Shown here: piece after piece, positions 1 to 5,255 of the stretch | How the letters are laid out: every line of letters starts with the position of its first letter | Position numbering within the stretch: the stretch's first letter is position 1 | Source of the DNA: Flectobacillus sp. | GTDB lineage: Bacteria > Bacteroidota > Bacteroidia > Cytophagales > Spirosomataceae | Assembly (NCBI GenBank): GCA_029865665.1 | Contig: JARXAV010000329.1 | Coordinates: 1-5,255, forward strand | DNA: 5,255 bases | Reading direction: 5' to 3' | Translations under genes and position numbers: made by a program | The notes under the pieces: generated by a model | Seen by the model: the letters and a program-made list of their open reading frames with translations, nothing else | Database searches by the model: none | Told to the model about the DNA's origin: nothing

Positions 1-264
1 AAAATATGCCTCCATCGACGTTTTGATTTTGTCCCATGTTTCAAACTGATACATCTTTCCTTTATCAACAAATGCCAAATAGGTCTGCGGCACTACCCGA
101 TAATAACGTTCCCACTTCTCAAAATCCCGTGCATAAAAGGCTTTAGATTCCTCCGTAATAACTTTTTTAATACTCGCTTGCTCCTCAGACGAAACTACAT
201 TTTGTGCGACAGTAGCGAAGACAGCAGCTACCTGTAAAATAAGCACTAAGATTATTTTTTTCAT
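1..264 (-). CDS. Exported NTF2-like (SnoaL/DUF4440-type) protein, 5' part only
   Basis: The minus strand reads open from an ATG at 264-262 to the window edge, giving 88 residues with no stop; the C-terminal part lies outside. The start MKKIILVLILQVAAVFATVA is a typical Sec signal peptide: a KK pair, a hydrophobic core, then a likely signal peptidase I cut after TVA, about residue 20, with Gln at +1. The mature part opens with an amphipathic helix (about 29-45, IKKVITEESKAFYARD), followed by a Trp/Tyr-rich stretch (WERYY) and a second helix region (ETWDKIKTSMEAYF). This helix and aromatic pattern is what small periplasmic NTF2-like proteins of Bacteroidota show at their N-terminus. The exact ligand or activity of such proteins is usually unknown and cannot be inferred here. 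The gene is divergent from pyk. The signal peptide call is firm; the family call is by resemblance only. Confidence 0.8.
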   Translation of the reverse strand, partial: MKKIILVLILQVAAVFATVAQNVVSSEEQASIKKVITEESKAFYARDFEKWERYYRVVPQTYLAFVDKGKMYQFETWDKIKTSMEAYF

Positions 265-337
265 ACGTATTTTTCTTAATAAGAGAAGAAACCATTTCTT
301 GATATGACAAACTCACTACGATACGATTCTAGTCAAA

Positions 338-345
338 CAAATTTA
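338..345 (-). promoter_or_regulatory. Candidate -7 element for the minus-strand exported-protein gene
   Basis: Read on the minus strand, these bases are TAAATTTG, an exact match to the Bacteroidota -7 consensus TAnnTTTG. Transcription would begin near 333 and leave a leader of roughly 70 bases before the ATG at 264. No TTG lies 19-21 bases upstream, so the -33 half is missing. In AT-rich DNA a single 8-base match like this can arise by chance. Confidence 0.35.
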
Positions 346-666
346 AGACCATAATTAAACGGTAGATTAAATAATACGAAAGTCTTCCTCAAAAACGAAA
401 AATAATCAGATGAATTGCTAAAAACAGCAACAAAAAACCATTTGGAAGGAGGTTTATCAGAATTTATGACGAAGAATATCTTGTTCAAATCATATAATTC
501 CAAATTTTTCTCAATCAAATACCATTAACTACCAAATAAAAGGCATTTGCTAAGAAATAGTAGGCATATCGTTCTATTTTCAAACCAATAATTGTAAATT
601 GCATACTCAATCAAAACAATTATTTGATTTTGCTTTTACCAAACAGTTCCAATCAATTCTGGCAAC

Positions 667-698
667 TTAGTTAAACAAAAGAAGTTTCCGTAAGTTTC
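667..698 (+). promoter_or_regulatory. Weak candidate promoter for pyk
   Basis: TTAG at 667-670 and TAAGTTTC at 691-698 are separated by 20 bases. Each differs by one base from the Bacteroidota elements TTTG and TAnnTTTG. It is the best match on the plus strand between 519 and 764, and would give a leader of about 60 bases before the pyk ATG. Because both halves are imperfect, this is only a candidate. Confidence 0.3.
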
Positions 699-764
699 TC
701 AGATTGATAAAACTATTGCAGAATCAAATCTTTACAATTTTCCCCCTAAAACTGTAACCAAAAG

Positions 765-2240
765 ATGTCTTTTCAAAGAAAATCCAAAATTGTAGCCACA
801 GTTGGTCCAGCATCCGAATCGAAAGAAATGCTGATTAAATTTGCTAATGCTGGCGTAAATATCTTTCGTTTAAACTTCTCGCACGGCACGCATGAAGATC
901 ACTTACAAAGACTAAACACAATCAGAGAAATTTCTCAAGAATTAGATCTTAATCTATCTGTACTTCAAGATTTACAAGGGCCTAAAATCCGTACACAATT
1001 GGTTGAAAATAACGGCGTTGAAATCAAGGCTGGTAACAAATTAACCTTCGTGATGGATGAAACCTTGATGGGTACTTCTGAGCGTGTAGGAACTACTTAT
1101 ACTTCTATGTACTTAGACGTAAACGTAGGTGAGCGTATCCTTATGGATGATGGCAATTTGGAAGTGAAAGTTTTAGAAATTGACAAAGTAAAGAAAGAAG
1201 TAATCACAGAGGTAATTTATGGTGGAATCTTGAAGTCTAAAAAAGGCATCAACCTACCAGGAACAAAAGTATCTTTGCCTTGCTTAACAGAAAAAGATCT
1301 TAAAGATTTATACTTTGGTTTAGACAATGGTGTTGACTGGATTGCACTTTCTTTCGTACGTTCTGCTGCTGATATTCATGACATTAAAGAAAGAATCAAG
1401 GCTTACGGAAAAAACAACACGAAGGTTATTGCAAAAATCGAAACTCCTTTTGCTATTGACAACCTAGACGAAATCATTGAAGCAACAGATGCAATCATGG
1501 TTGCTCGTGGAGACTTAGGTGTTGAAATTGATGGAGCTAGAGTTCCTCACTTACAAAAATTAATGGTTGAGAAATGTACTTTGGCTGGCAAACCAGTTAT
1601 TGTGGCAACTCAAATGTTAGAATCAATGATTTCTAACCCAGTGCCTACACGTGCTGAGACATCAGATGTTGCCAATGCTGTCCTTCAAGGTGCTTCAGCA
1701 ACGATGTTAAGTGGAGAGTCTGCTTCAGGAGCATATCCATTAAAAGCAGTAGAAACAATGGCTCATATTCAGGAAGTTGTTGAACAACAACAGAATGAAA
1801 TCAAAATTGTGAAAGGTGATGAAGCGTCTATTTACTTCAAAAACCACTCATTAATCAGCAGTGGATCTAAGTATCCATTAAATGATCGTATGATTGCTGG
1901 TGCTTGTCGTTTAGCTCGTGATACAGAAGCAAAAGCAATTCTTTGTATTACCAACACAGGTTACACTGCATTCCGTTTATCTGCACACCGTCCGAAAGCG
2001 AATTTATACATTTTCACATCAAACAAAACAACTCAAACTGAGATGGGCTTGTTATGGGGTGCTAATGTCTTCTATTACGATGCTACAGGCAAAGACGTAG
2101 AAGAAACAGTAAAAGGTATGACAGACATCTTGAAAGCAAAAGGATTAGTTGCTACAGGAGATACTTTCGTAACAACGTTAAGCGTTCCTTCGAACAAAGA
2201 TTTCAAAACAAATACAGTTCAGTTAGGTACAGTTGAATAA
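765..2240 (+). CDS. pyk: Pyruvate kinase
   Basis: This cytosolic glycolytic enzyme transfers phosphate from phosphoenolpyruvate to ADP, giving pyruvate and ATP. The 491 residues are complete and close to the family's usual 470-500. The A domain is a TIM barrel (about 1-73 and 167-345). It shows the substrate Arg and cation ligands in FRLNFSH (R35, N37, S39), D69 of DLQGPKIR, the catalytic K224 with metal ligand E226 in AKIETP, metal ligand D250 in VARGDLGVE, T282 in ATQMLES, and the PTRAETSDVANAV block (294-306). The B-domain lid spans about 74-166 and ends in GINLPG. The C domain (about 365-491) carries a TNTGYT phosphate-loop-like turn (396-401), where sugar-phosphate effectors bind in allosteric relatives. 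The ATG is supported by an in-frame TAA at 747-749. No Shine-Dalgarno is visible, as is usual for Bacteroidota. It is transcribed alone and closed by a strong hairpin. Lys74 and Leu70-Gln71 match the potassium-independent signature. Confidence 0.98.
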   Translation: MSFQRKSKIVATVGPASESKEMLIKFANAGVNIFRLNFSHGTHEDHLQRLNTIREISQELDLNLSVLQDLQGPKIRTQLVENNGVEIKAGNKLTFVMDETLMGTSERVGTTYTSMYLDVNVGERILMDDGNLEVKVLEIDKVKKEVITEVIYGGILKSKKGINLPGTKVSLPCLTEKDLKDLYFGLDNGVDWIALSFVRSAADIHDIKERIKAYGKNNTKVIAKIETPFAIDNLDEIIEATDAIMVARGDLGVEIDGARVPHLQKLMVEKCTLAGKPVIVATQMLESMISNPVPTRAETSDVANAVLQGASATMLSGESASGAYPLKAVETMAHIQEVVEQQQNEIKIVKGDEASIYFKNHSLISSGSKYPLNDRMIAGACRLARDTEAKAILCITNTGYTAFRLSAHRPKANLYIFTSNKTTQTEMGLLWGANVFYYDATGKDVEETVKGMTDILKAKGLVATGDTFVTTLSVPSNKDFKTNTVQLGTVE

Positions 2241-2265
2241 CTGCTATTTCTGGGCAATTTATAAT

Positions 2266-2315
2266 AAAACAAAAGGTGTGTCGTTGGTAACCATAACGGC
2301 ATACCTTTTGTTTTT
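2266..2315 (+). terminator. Rho-independent terminator of pyk, 20-bp stem
   Basis: The arms 2266-2285 and 2295-2314 pair along 20 bp with a 9-base loop. The outer 12 bp (AAAACAAAAGGT with ACCTTTTGTTTT) are perfect, and the inner 8 bp contain two G-U pairs (2278 with 2302, 2281 with 2299). On the opposite strand those two would be C-A mismatches, so the hairpin is built to work in the pyk direction. The T-rich right arm runs into TTTTT and begins 25 bases after the pyk stop. A second AT-only hairpin overlaps its end (2312-2322 with 2327-2337). Confidence 0.88.
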
Positions 2316-2720
2316 AAAAAATAACTATTTTTTAAAACAGCTTGATACCTAAGAGACTACCTAGAAACGCTTATGTGTTAAATGGCGAATTTAAGAAGAA
2401 TATAATAGAAAATATTGCAAAAAAGGAACAATAAGAATAGGAAAAACGCTACACAAACCACTTGATAAATGTCAATTTCTCATTAATTGAACAATAATAG
2501 CTTTCCAAACAATAAATATCAAAGCGTTTTATACGGATAAATGTCTAGGTTTTATTATATTAGCATTCGAATACGCTCCCAAAAGCTCTTTACTCACTTC
2601 AAGTAAAGCATTTAAATCATAATTAAATACAATCTGACATAAAATATGTATAGAAGTAGGACACTATACATTCACTTAGATAATACCGCCATTATCGAGA
2701 CTTGTTAAATTCATAAACCG
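2316..2720. other. Long AT-rich gap upstream of the response regulator
   Basis: These 405 bases have no credible open frame on either strand. The left edge is the right half of an AT-only inverted repeat (TTTTAAAAAAT at 2312-2322, ATTTTTTAAAA at 2327-2337). A perfect 7-bp inverted repeat, CTTTACT/AGTAAAG, lies at 2588-2594 and 2602-2608 with a 7-base spacer; it could be a small hairpin or an operator, or chance. TAGCTTTC (2498) and TAGGTTTT (2546) are each one base off the -7 consensus, but neither has a TTG at the right distance, so I call no promoter. The regulator's promoter must lie here unless pyk read-through supplies it, which the strong terminator makes unlikely. Confidence 0.6.
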
Positions 2721-3455
2721 ATGAGTAAGAAAATTAAGACCATTTTGGTAGATGACGAAAAGTTAGCACGCCAAGAATTAAAACATTTATTACAAGAATT
2801 TCCTGATGTACAAGTAATTGATGAAGCTGAAAACGTCGATGAAGCACTGGAAAAAATACACCGCCTGCGTCCAGATTTAGTTTTTCTAGATATCGAAATG
2901 CCTGAAAAAAATGGGTTCGATTTACTAGAAGAATTAGAGTTTGTTCCAAAAATTGTTTTTGTTACAGCCTACAATCAGTATGCAATTCAAGCATTTGAAA
3001 CGGATGCAATGGATTACATTCTAAAACCAACCAAAGGAGAGCGTTTGGCAAAAACAATTGACAAAGTACGTAATGAAATTCATCAAGAAAAAGTTAAAGA
3101 TTTGTTGAATGACGGCAAACTTTCGCCTCAAAAACGTATTTTCTTAAAAGACGGTGAGAAATGTTATTATGTTCGTTTGGCAGATGTCTATATGATTGAA
3201 TCTGTGGGGAATTATTGTCGTTTCCATTTCGACAATCATCGTCCAATGATTCATCGTTCTTTGAACAAAATTCAAGAACGCCTAGACCCTACTATCTTTT
3301 TTAGAGCCAATAGACAGCAAATTATCAATACGGAATACATTCAAGACATTGAGTCATATTACAAAGGTGGTATGAAAGTTGTTTTGAATAATGGTATTGA
3401 ATTAGAAATATCAACTCGTAACTCGGTTACATTCAAAGAAATGATGGGAATTTAA
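2721..3455 (+). CDS. LytTR-family response regulator (LytR/AlgR type)
   Basis: This is a two-component transcription regulator: a sensor kinase would phosphorylate it and the output domain would then bind DNA. The receiver domain (about 5-120) has the acidic pair D11-D12, phosphate acceptor D57 in FLDIEMP, switch residue T82 in FVTAY, aromatic Y99 and invariant K102 in the LKP turn, so it should be phosphorylatable. A charged linker (about 121-136) leads to a LytTR DNA-binding domain (about 137-244), recognised by FLKDGEKCYYV, ADVYMIESVGNYC, the RSLNKIQERL helix and FFRANRQQIIN. The 244-residue length is normal for the class. The start is fixed by an in-frame TAA at 2706-2708 and the lack of any other ATG. 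The usual histidine kinase partner (LytS/His_kinase type) is not next to it in this window, so its signal and targets are unknown. It forms a single-gene unit with its own terminator. Confidence 0.95.
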   Translation: MSKKIKTILVDDEKLARQELKHLLQEFPDVQVIDEAENVDEALEKIHRLRPDLVFLDIEMPEKNGFDLLEELEFVPKIVFVTAYNQYAIQAFETDAMDYILKPTKGERLAKTIDKVRNEIHQEKVKDLLNDGKLSPQKRIFLKDGEKCYYVRLADVYMIESVGNYCRFHFDNHRPMIHRSLNKIQERLDPTIFFRANRQQIINTEYIQDIESYYKGGMKVVLNNGIELEISTRNSVTFKEMMGI

Positions 3456-3477
3456 GTATTTCATCCCCTTTCTTTCT

Positions 3478-3511
3478 AAAAGCCACTGAATCAAAAATTC
3501 AGTGGCTTTTT
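3478..3511 (+). terminator. Rho-independent terminator of the response regulator gene
   Basis: A perfect 14-bp stem, AAAAGCCACTGAAT (3478-3491) with its complement at 3497-3510, closes a 5-base loop CAAAA and is followed by a T run. It starts 22 bases after the regulator's stop codon. It separates this unit from the promoter of the acyltransferase gene about 20 bases further on. Confidence 0.95.
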
Positions 3512-3532
3512 CATGTATTCTGAAAAGAATAC

Positions 3533-3562
3533 TTGACGTTTCGCCTAGAAATTCTATTTTTG
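3533..3562 (+). promoter_or_regulatory. Bacteroidota-type promoter for the acyltransferase gene
   Basis: TTG at 3533-3535 (within ACTTGAC) and TATTTTTG at 3555-3562 are separated by exactly 19 bases. Both halves match the housekeeping promoter form known for Bacteroidota, TTG with a 17-23 base spacer and TAnnTTTG. Transcription would start near 3567-3570, giving a leader of about 20 bases before the ATG at 3587. The site lies between a terminator and a start codon, exactly where a promoter is needed. Confidence 0.8.
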
Positions 3563-3586
3563 TAGCCTTAGCCATTTATCCATCTT

Positions 3587-4348
3587 ATGAAATTCATCAA
3601 ACAAGTATATACCCTTTGGGCAGCCTTCTGGTTTATTTTCCTTTTTTTACTCTTATTTCCCCTTTTCTGGATTTTTCTACAAAAAGAATCATGGAAACCC
3701 GCTGCTCATTATCTAAATCGTTTCTGGGGCAAACTATATTTTCCAATAATTGGTATTCCTGTAAGGATACGCTATGAATTTGAACCTGACCCCAAACAAG
3801 CATACGTCTTTTGTGGCAATCATTTTTCGTACTTAGATATAGCCGTGATGGGTTTAGTGGTAAAAAACTACTTTGCCTTTGTTGGAAAAAGCGATCTCAA
3901 AAAAATACCACTCTTTGGCTATATGTTTCGTAAACTGCATATTCAAGTCGATAGAAAGGATAAAAATAGTAGAACAAAATCCCTTACCCGTTCCATTAAG
4001 GCACTACAAAGTGGCCGTAGTGTCGTAATTTTCCCAGAAGGAGGTATTCTTTCAAAAAACATCCCACAACTGCACACAAGCCTGAAAGATGGAGCATTTC
4101 TAATGGCAATTCAGGAACAAGTACCACTTGTTCCCATTAGTTTTTTGAATAACTATAAAGTATTGTTTGATGACGAGCTACTGTTACATCCACAACCCAT
4201 AGAAATCGTCGTGCATCAGCCTATTTTCACCGAAGGAATGACGAAAGAGAACATTGAAGAATTGAAACAACACTTTAGTTTGACCGTTCAAAATACGATT
4301 GATGCGTACCATAAACGCAAAGAATCCCTAAAAAATACCAATCATTAG
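3587..4348 (+). CDS. PlsC-type lysophospholipid acyltransferase
   Basis: This is a membrane-bound acyltransferase of the PlsC/LPLAT family (253 residues, normal length), most likely adding the second acyl chain to 1-acylglycerol-3-phosphate to make phosphatidic acid. An N-terminal hydrophobic segment (about 8-32, rich in Trp/Phe/Leu) anchors it in the inner membrane. Block I is NHFSYLD (78-84) with catalytic H79 and D84. Block II is [12 protein letters not shown] (100-111). Block III is VIFPEGG (147-153) with E151. Block IV is VPLVPISF (179-186). After FPEG the protein has Gly-Ile-Leu-Ser instead of the textbook Thr-Arg, so the substrate may differ from classical PlsC; an ornithine-lipid or other acyl-acceptor role cannot be excluded. 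The C-terminal tail (about 220-253) is charged and helical. An in-frame TAG at 3569-3571 supports the ATG. It has its own promoter and may be co-transcribed with the downstream AIM24-family gene. The symbol plsC is withheld because the substrate is not proven. Confidence 0.93.
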   Translation: MKFIKQVYTLWAAFWFIFLFLLLFPLFWIFLQKESWKPAAHYLNRFWGKLYFPIIGIPVRIRYEFEPDPKQAYVFCGNHFSYLDIAVMGLVVKNYFAFVGKSDLKKIPLFGYMFRKLHIQVDRKDKNSRTKSLTRSIKALQSGRSVVIFPEGGILSKNIPQLHTSLKDGAFLMAIQEQVPLVPISFLNNYKVLFDDELLLHPQPIEIVVHQPIFTEGMTKENIEELKQHFSLTVQNTIDAYHKRKESLKNTNH

Positions 4349-4431
4349 ACAAAAGAACCAGTTATCATTTTTTAAGATGTGATGAACGAAACAACCTTTT
4401 AATTTGTGACATAAACATTAACTCAAAGCAG

Positions 4432-5217
4432 ATGAATTCGCACGAAATAGACTACAAAATTTTAGGAGAAGATATTCAAATCGTTGAAATTGAATTAGAC
4501 CCCAACGAAACCGTGATTGCCGAAGCTGGCTCGATGGTGTATATGGAAGATGGTATTCAGTTTGAAACTAAAATGGGTGATGGCTCTAATGCCGACAATT
4601 CAGTTTTAGGAAAACTATTTCAGGCTGGTAGTAGAATGCTAACAGGGGAATCTATTTTTATGACCCACTTTACCAATCGTGGGTATGTGAAACGTAAAGT
4701 AGCGTTTGCCGCTCCGCACCCTGGTACTATTATTCCGATTAATTTATCGACCTTGCCTGGCAATACCCTTATCGCTCAAAAAGATAGTTTTCTTTGTGCA
4801 GCCTTGGGTACGAAAATATCCATTACGTTCAACCAAAAAATTGGTACTGGACTGTTTGGTGGAGAAGGCTTTATTTTAGAAAAACTTCAAGGCGATGGAC
4901 TTGCCTTTGTACACGCAGGCGGCACAATTGTAGAAAAACACTTAAACAATGAGACCTTACGTATCGATACAGGTTGCATTGTGGCTTTTGAACCTACCTT
5001 AAACTATGACATTCAACGTGCAGGAAGTCTTAAATCAATGGTATTTGGTGGCGAAGGCATTTTTCTTGCAACCGTGCGTGGAACAGGACGTGTCTGGATT
5101 CAGTCGATGCCTTTATCAAAATTGATTCGTACGCTTGCTCCTTATGGCGGTTCAGCAAATGCTAATAAAGAAGGTGGCTCGGTGTTGGGTGCTTTAGGTG
5201 GGCTTTTAAAAGATTAA
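4432..5217 (+). CDS. AIM24 / TIGR00266-family protein
   Basis: This complete 261-residue protein belongs to the AIM24 family (TIGR00266, PF01987), which takes its name from a yeast mitochondrial protein. Its bacterial role is not established; the fold is a beta-sandwich related to the TRAP family, with no known catalytic residues. Visible family marks are [15 protein letters not shown] (28-42), the [12 protein letters not shown] block (69-80), IPINLS (101-106), and two related segments, [16 protein letters not shown] (141-156) and [16 protein letters not shown] (204-219), which look like an internal duplication 63 residues apart. The second is followed by [13 protein letters not shown], typical of the family's end. 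A Gly/Ala-rich tail (about 239-261, ending GALGGLLKD) closes the protein. There is no signal peptide or membrane helix, so it is probably cytosolic. It follows the acyltransferase by 83 bases with no terminator between them, so co-transcription is plausible; no clear promoter of its own was found. The family call is firm, the function open. Confidence 0.93.
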   Translation: MNSHEIDYKILGEDIQIVEIELDPNETVIAEAGSMVYMEDGIQFETKMGDGSNADNSVLGKLFQAGSRMLTGESIFMTHFTNRGYVKRKVAFAAPHPGTIIPINLSTLPGNTLIAQKDSFLCAALGTKISITFNQKIGTGLFGGEGFILEKLQGDGLAFVHAGGTIVEKHLNNETLRIDTGCIVAFEPTLNYDIQRAGSLKSMVFGGEGIFLATVRGTGRVWIQSMPLSKLIRTLAPYGGSANANKEGGSVLGALGGLLKD

Positions 5218-5255
5218 GAACATACTAAATTGCAAAAAAGAGCGTTATCCAGCCA

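Larger units (their letters stand above)
265..764. other. Divergent intergenic region between the exported-protein gene and pyk
   Basis: This is 500 bases of AT-rich DNA between two divergent genes, so it should carry both promoters. The candidates are TAAATTTG on the minus strand (345-338) and TAAGTTTC on the plus strand (691-698). Only weak hairpins are visible: a 7-bp AT-rich stem at 609-615/623-629, and a 5-bp stem at 415-419/426-430. A minus-strand open frame of 61 codons (518-333) starts with TTG directly after a stop codon, resembles no family I know, and is treated as noise. A 20-codon plus-strand frame (466-528) lies 13 bases after an AAGGAGG; it is discussed as a finding and not called as a gene. 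No RNA gene or repeat element was recognised. Confidence 0.7.

Noticed and set aside
350..359. CATAATTAAA also occurs at 2618-2627, suggesting a shared regulatory site of two intergenic regions
   Set aside because: A 10-base match of almost pure A/T is expected by chance in DNA of this composition, and the flanks differ.
333..518. Minus-strand frame of 61 codons in the divergent intergenic region
   Set aside because: It starts with TTG directly after a stop codon, has no recognisable domain, and overlaps the candidate -7 element of the exported-protein gene. AT-rich DNA gives frames of this length by chance.
609..629. 7-bp inverted repeat AATCAAA/TTTGATT upstream of pyk
   Set aside because: It is short, nearly all A/T, has no T tract placed for termination and no link to a promoter element; I see no reason to call it an operator.
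1918..2100. 60-codon plus-strand frame inside pyk
   Set aside because: It lies wholly within the well-supported pyruvate kinase gene in another frame and shows no family resemblance.
2734..2949. 71-codon minus-strand frame opposite the response regulator
   Set aside because: It is antisense to the conserved receiver domain and has no independent support.
3502..3777. 91-codon plus-strand frame overlapping the acyltransferase start
   Set aside because: It begins inside the terminator of the regulator gene, runs across the promoter and overlaps the first 64 codons of the acyltransferase in another frame; the acyltransferase frame carries the conserved motifs.
4378..4406. Possible promoter for the AIM24-family gene (TGTG, 17 bases, TTAATTTG)
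   Set aside because: Both halves deviate from consensus, including the usually strict TA of the -7 element, and the spacing is at the short limit. Read-through from the acyltransferase promoter is an equally good explanation.

Overview
The window comes from an AT-rich bacterial chromosome, most likely a member of the Bacteroidota (Cytophagales-like). Four observations support this. None of the start codons has a convincing Shine-Dalgarno sequence at normal spacing. The one clear promoter matches the Bacteroidota form (TTG, 19-base spacer, TAnnTTTG). The lone response regulator carries a LytTR output domain. The AIM24-family and acyltransferase proteins resemble forms common in that phylum. 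The genus cannot be read from the sequence alone.

Layout. Bases 1-264 hold the 5' part of a minus-strand gene for a small exported protein, probably NTF2-like (SnoaL/DUF4440-type). A 500-base divergent intergenic region follows. Next is pyk (765-2240, +), a complete pyruvate kinase, closed by a long hairpin terminator with a 20-bp stem. About 400 bases without a gene separate it from a LytTR response regulator (2721-3455, +), which ends at a textbook terminator. Directly after that, a strong Bacteroidota-type promoter drives a PlsC-type acyltransferase (3587-4348, +). An AIM24/TIGR00266-family gene (4432-5217, +) follows after 83 bases with no terminator between them.

How the genes relate. 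The window looks like ordinary core genome: three separate transcription units on the plus strand (pyk; the regulator; plsC plus AIM24) and one divergent unit on the minus strand. No shared pathway links pyk, the regulator and the lipid gene. The acyltransferase and the AIM24 protein may be co-transcribed, but the sequence does not show a functional link. No mobile element, CRISPR array, RNA gene or defence system was seen. The points most worth a second look are the monovalent-cation signature of the pyruvate kinase, the kinase-less LytTR regulator with a long empty upstream region, the variant FPEG-G block of the acyltransferase, and the clean promoter in front of it.
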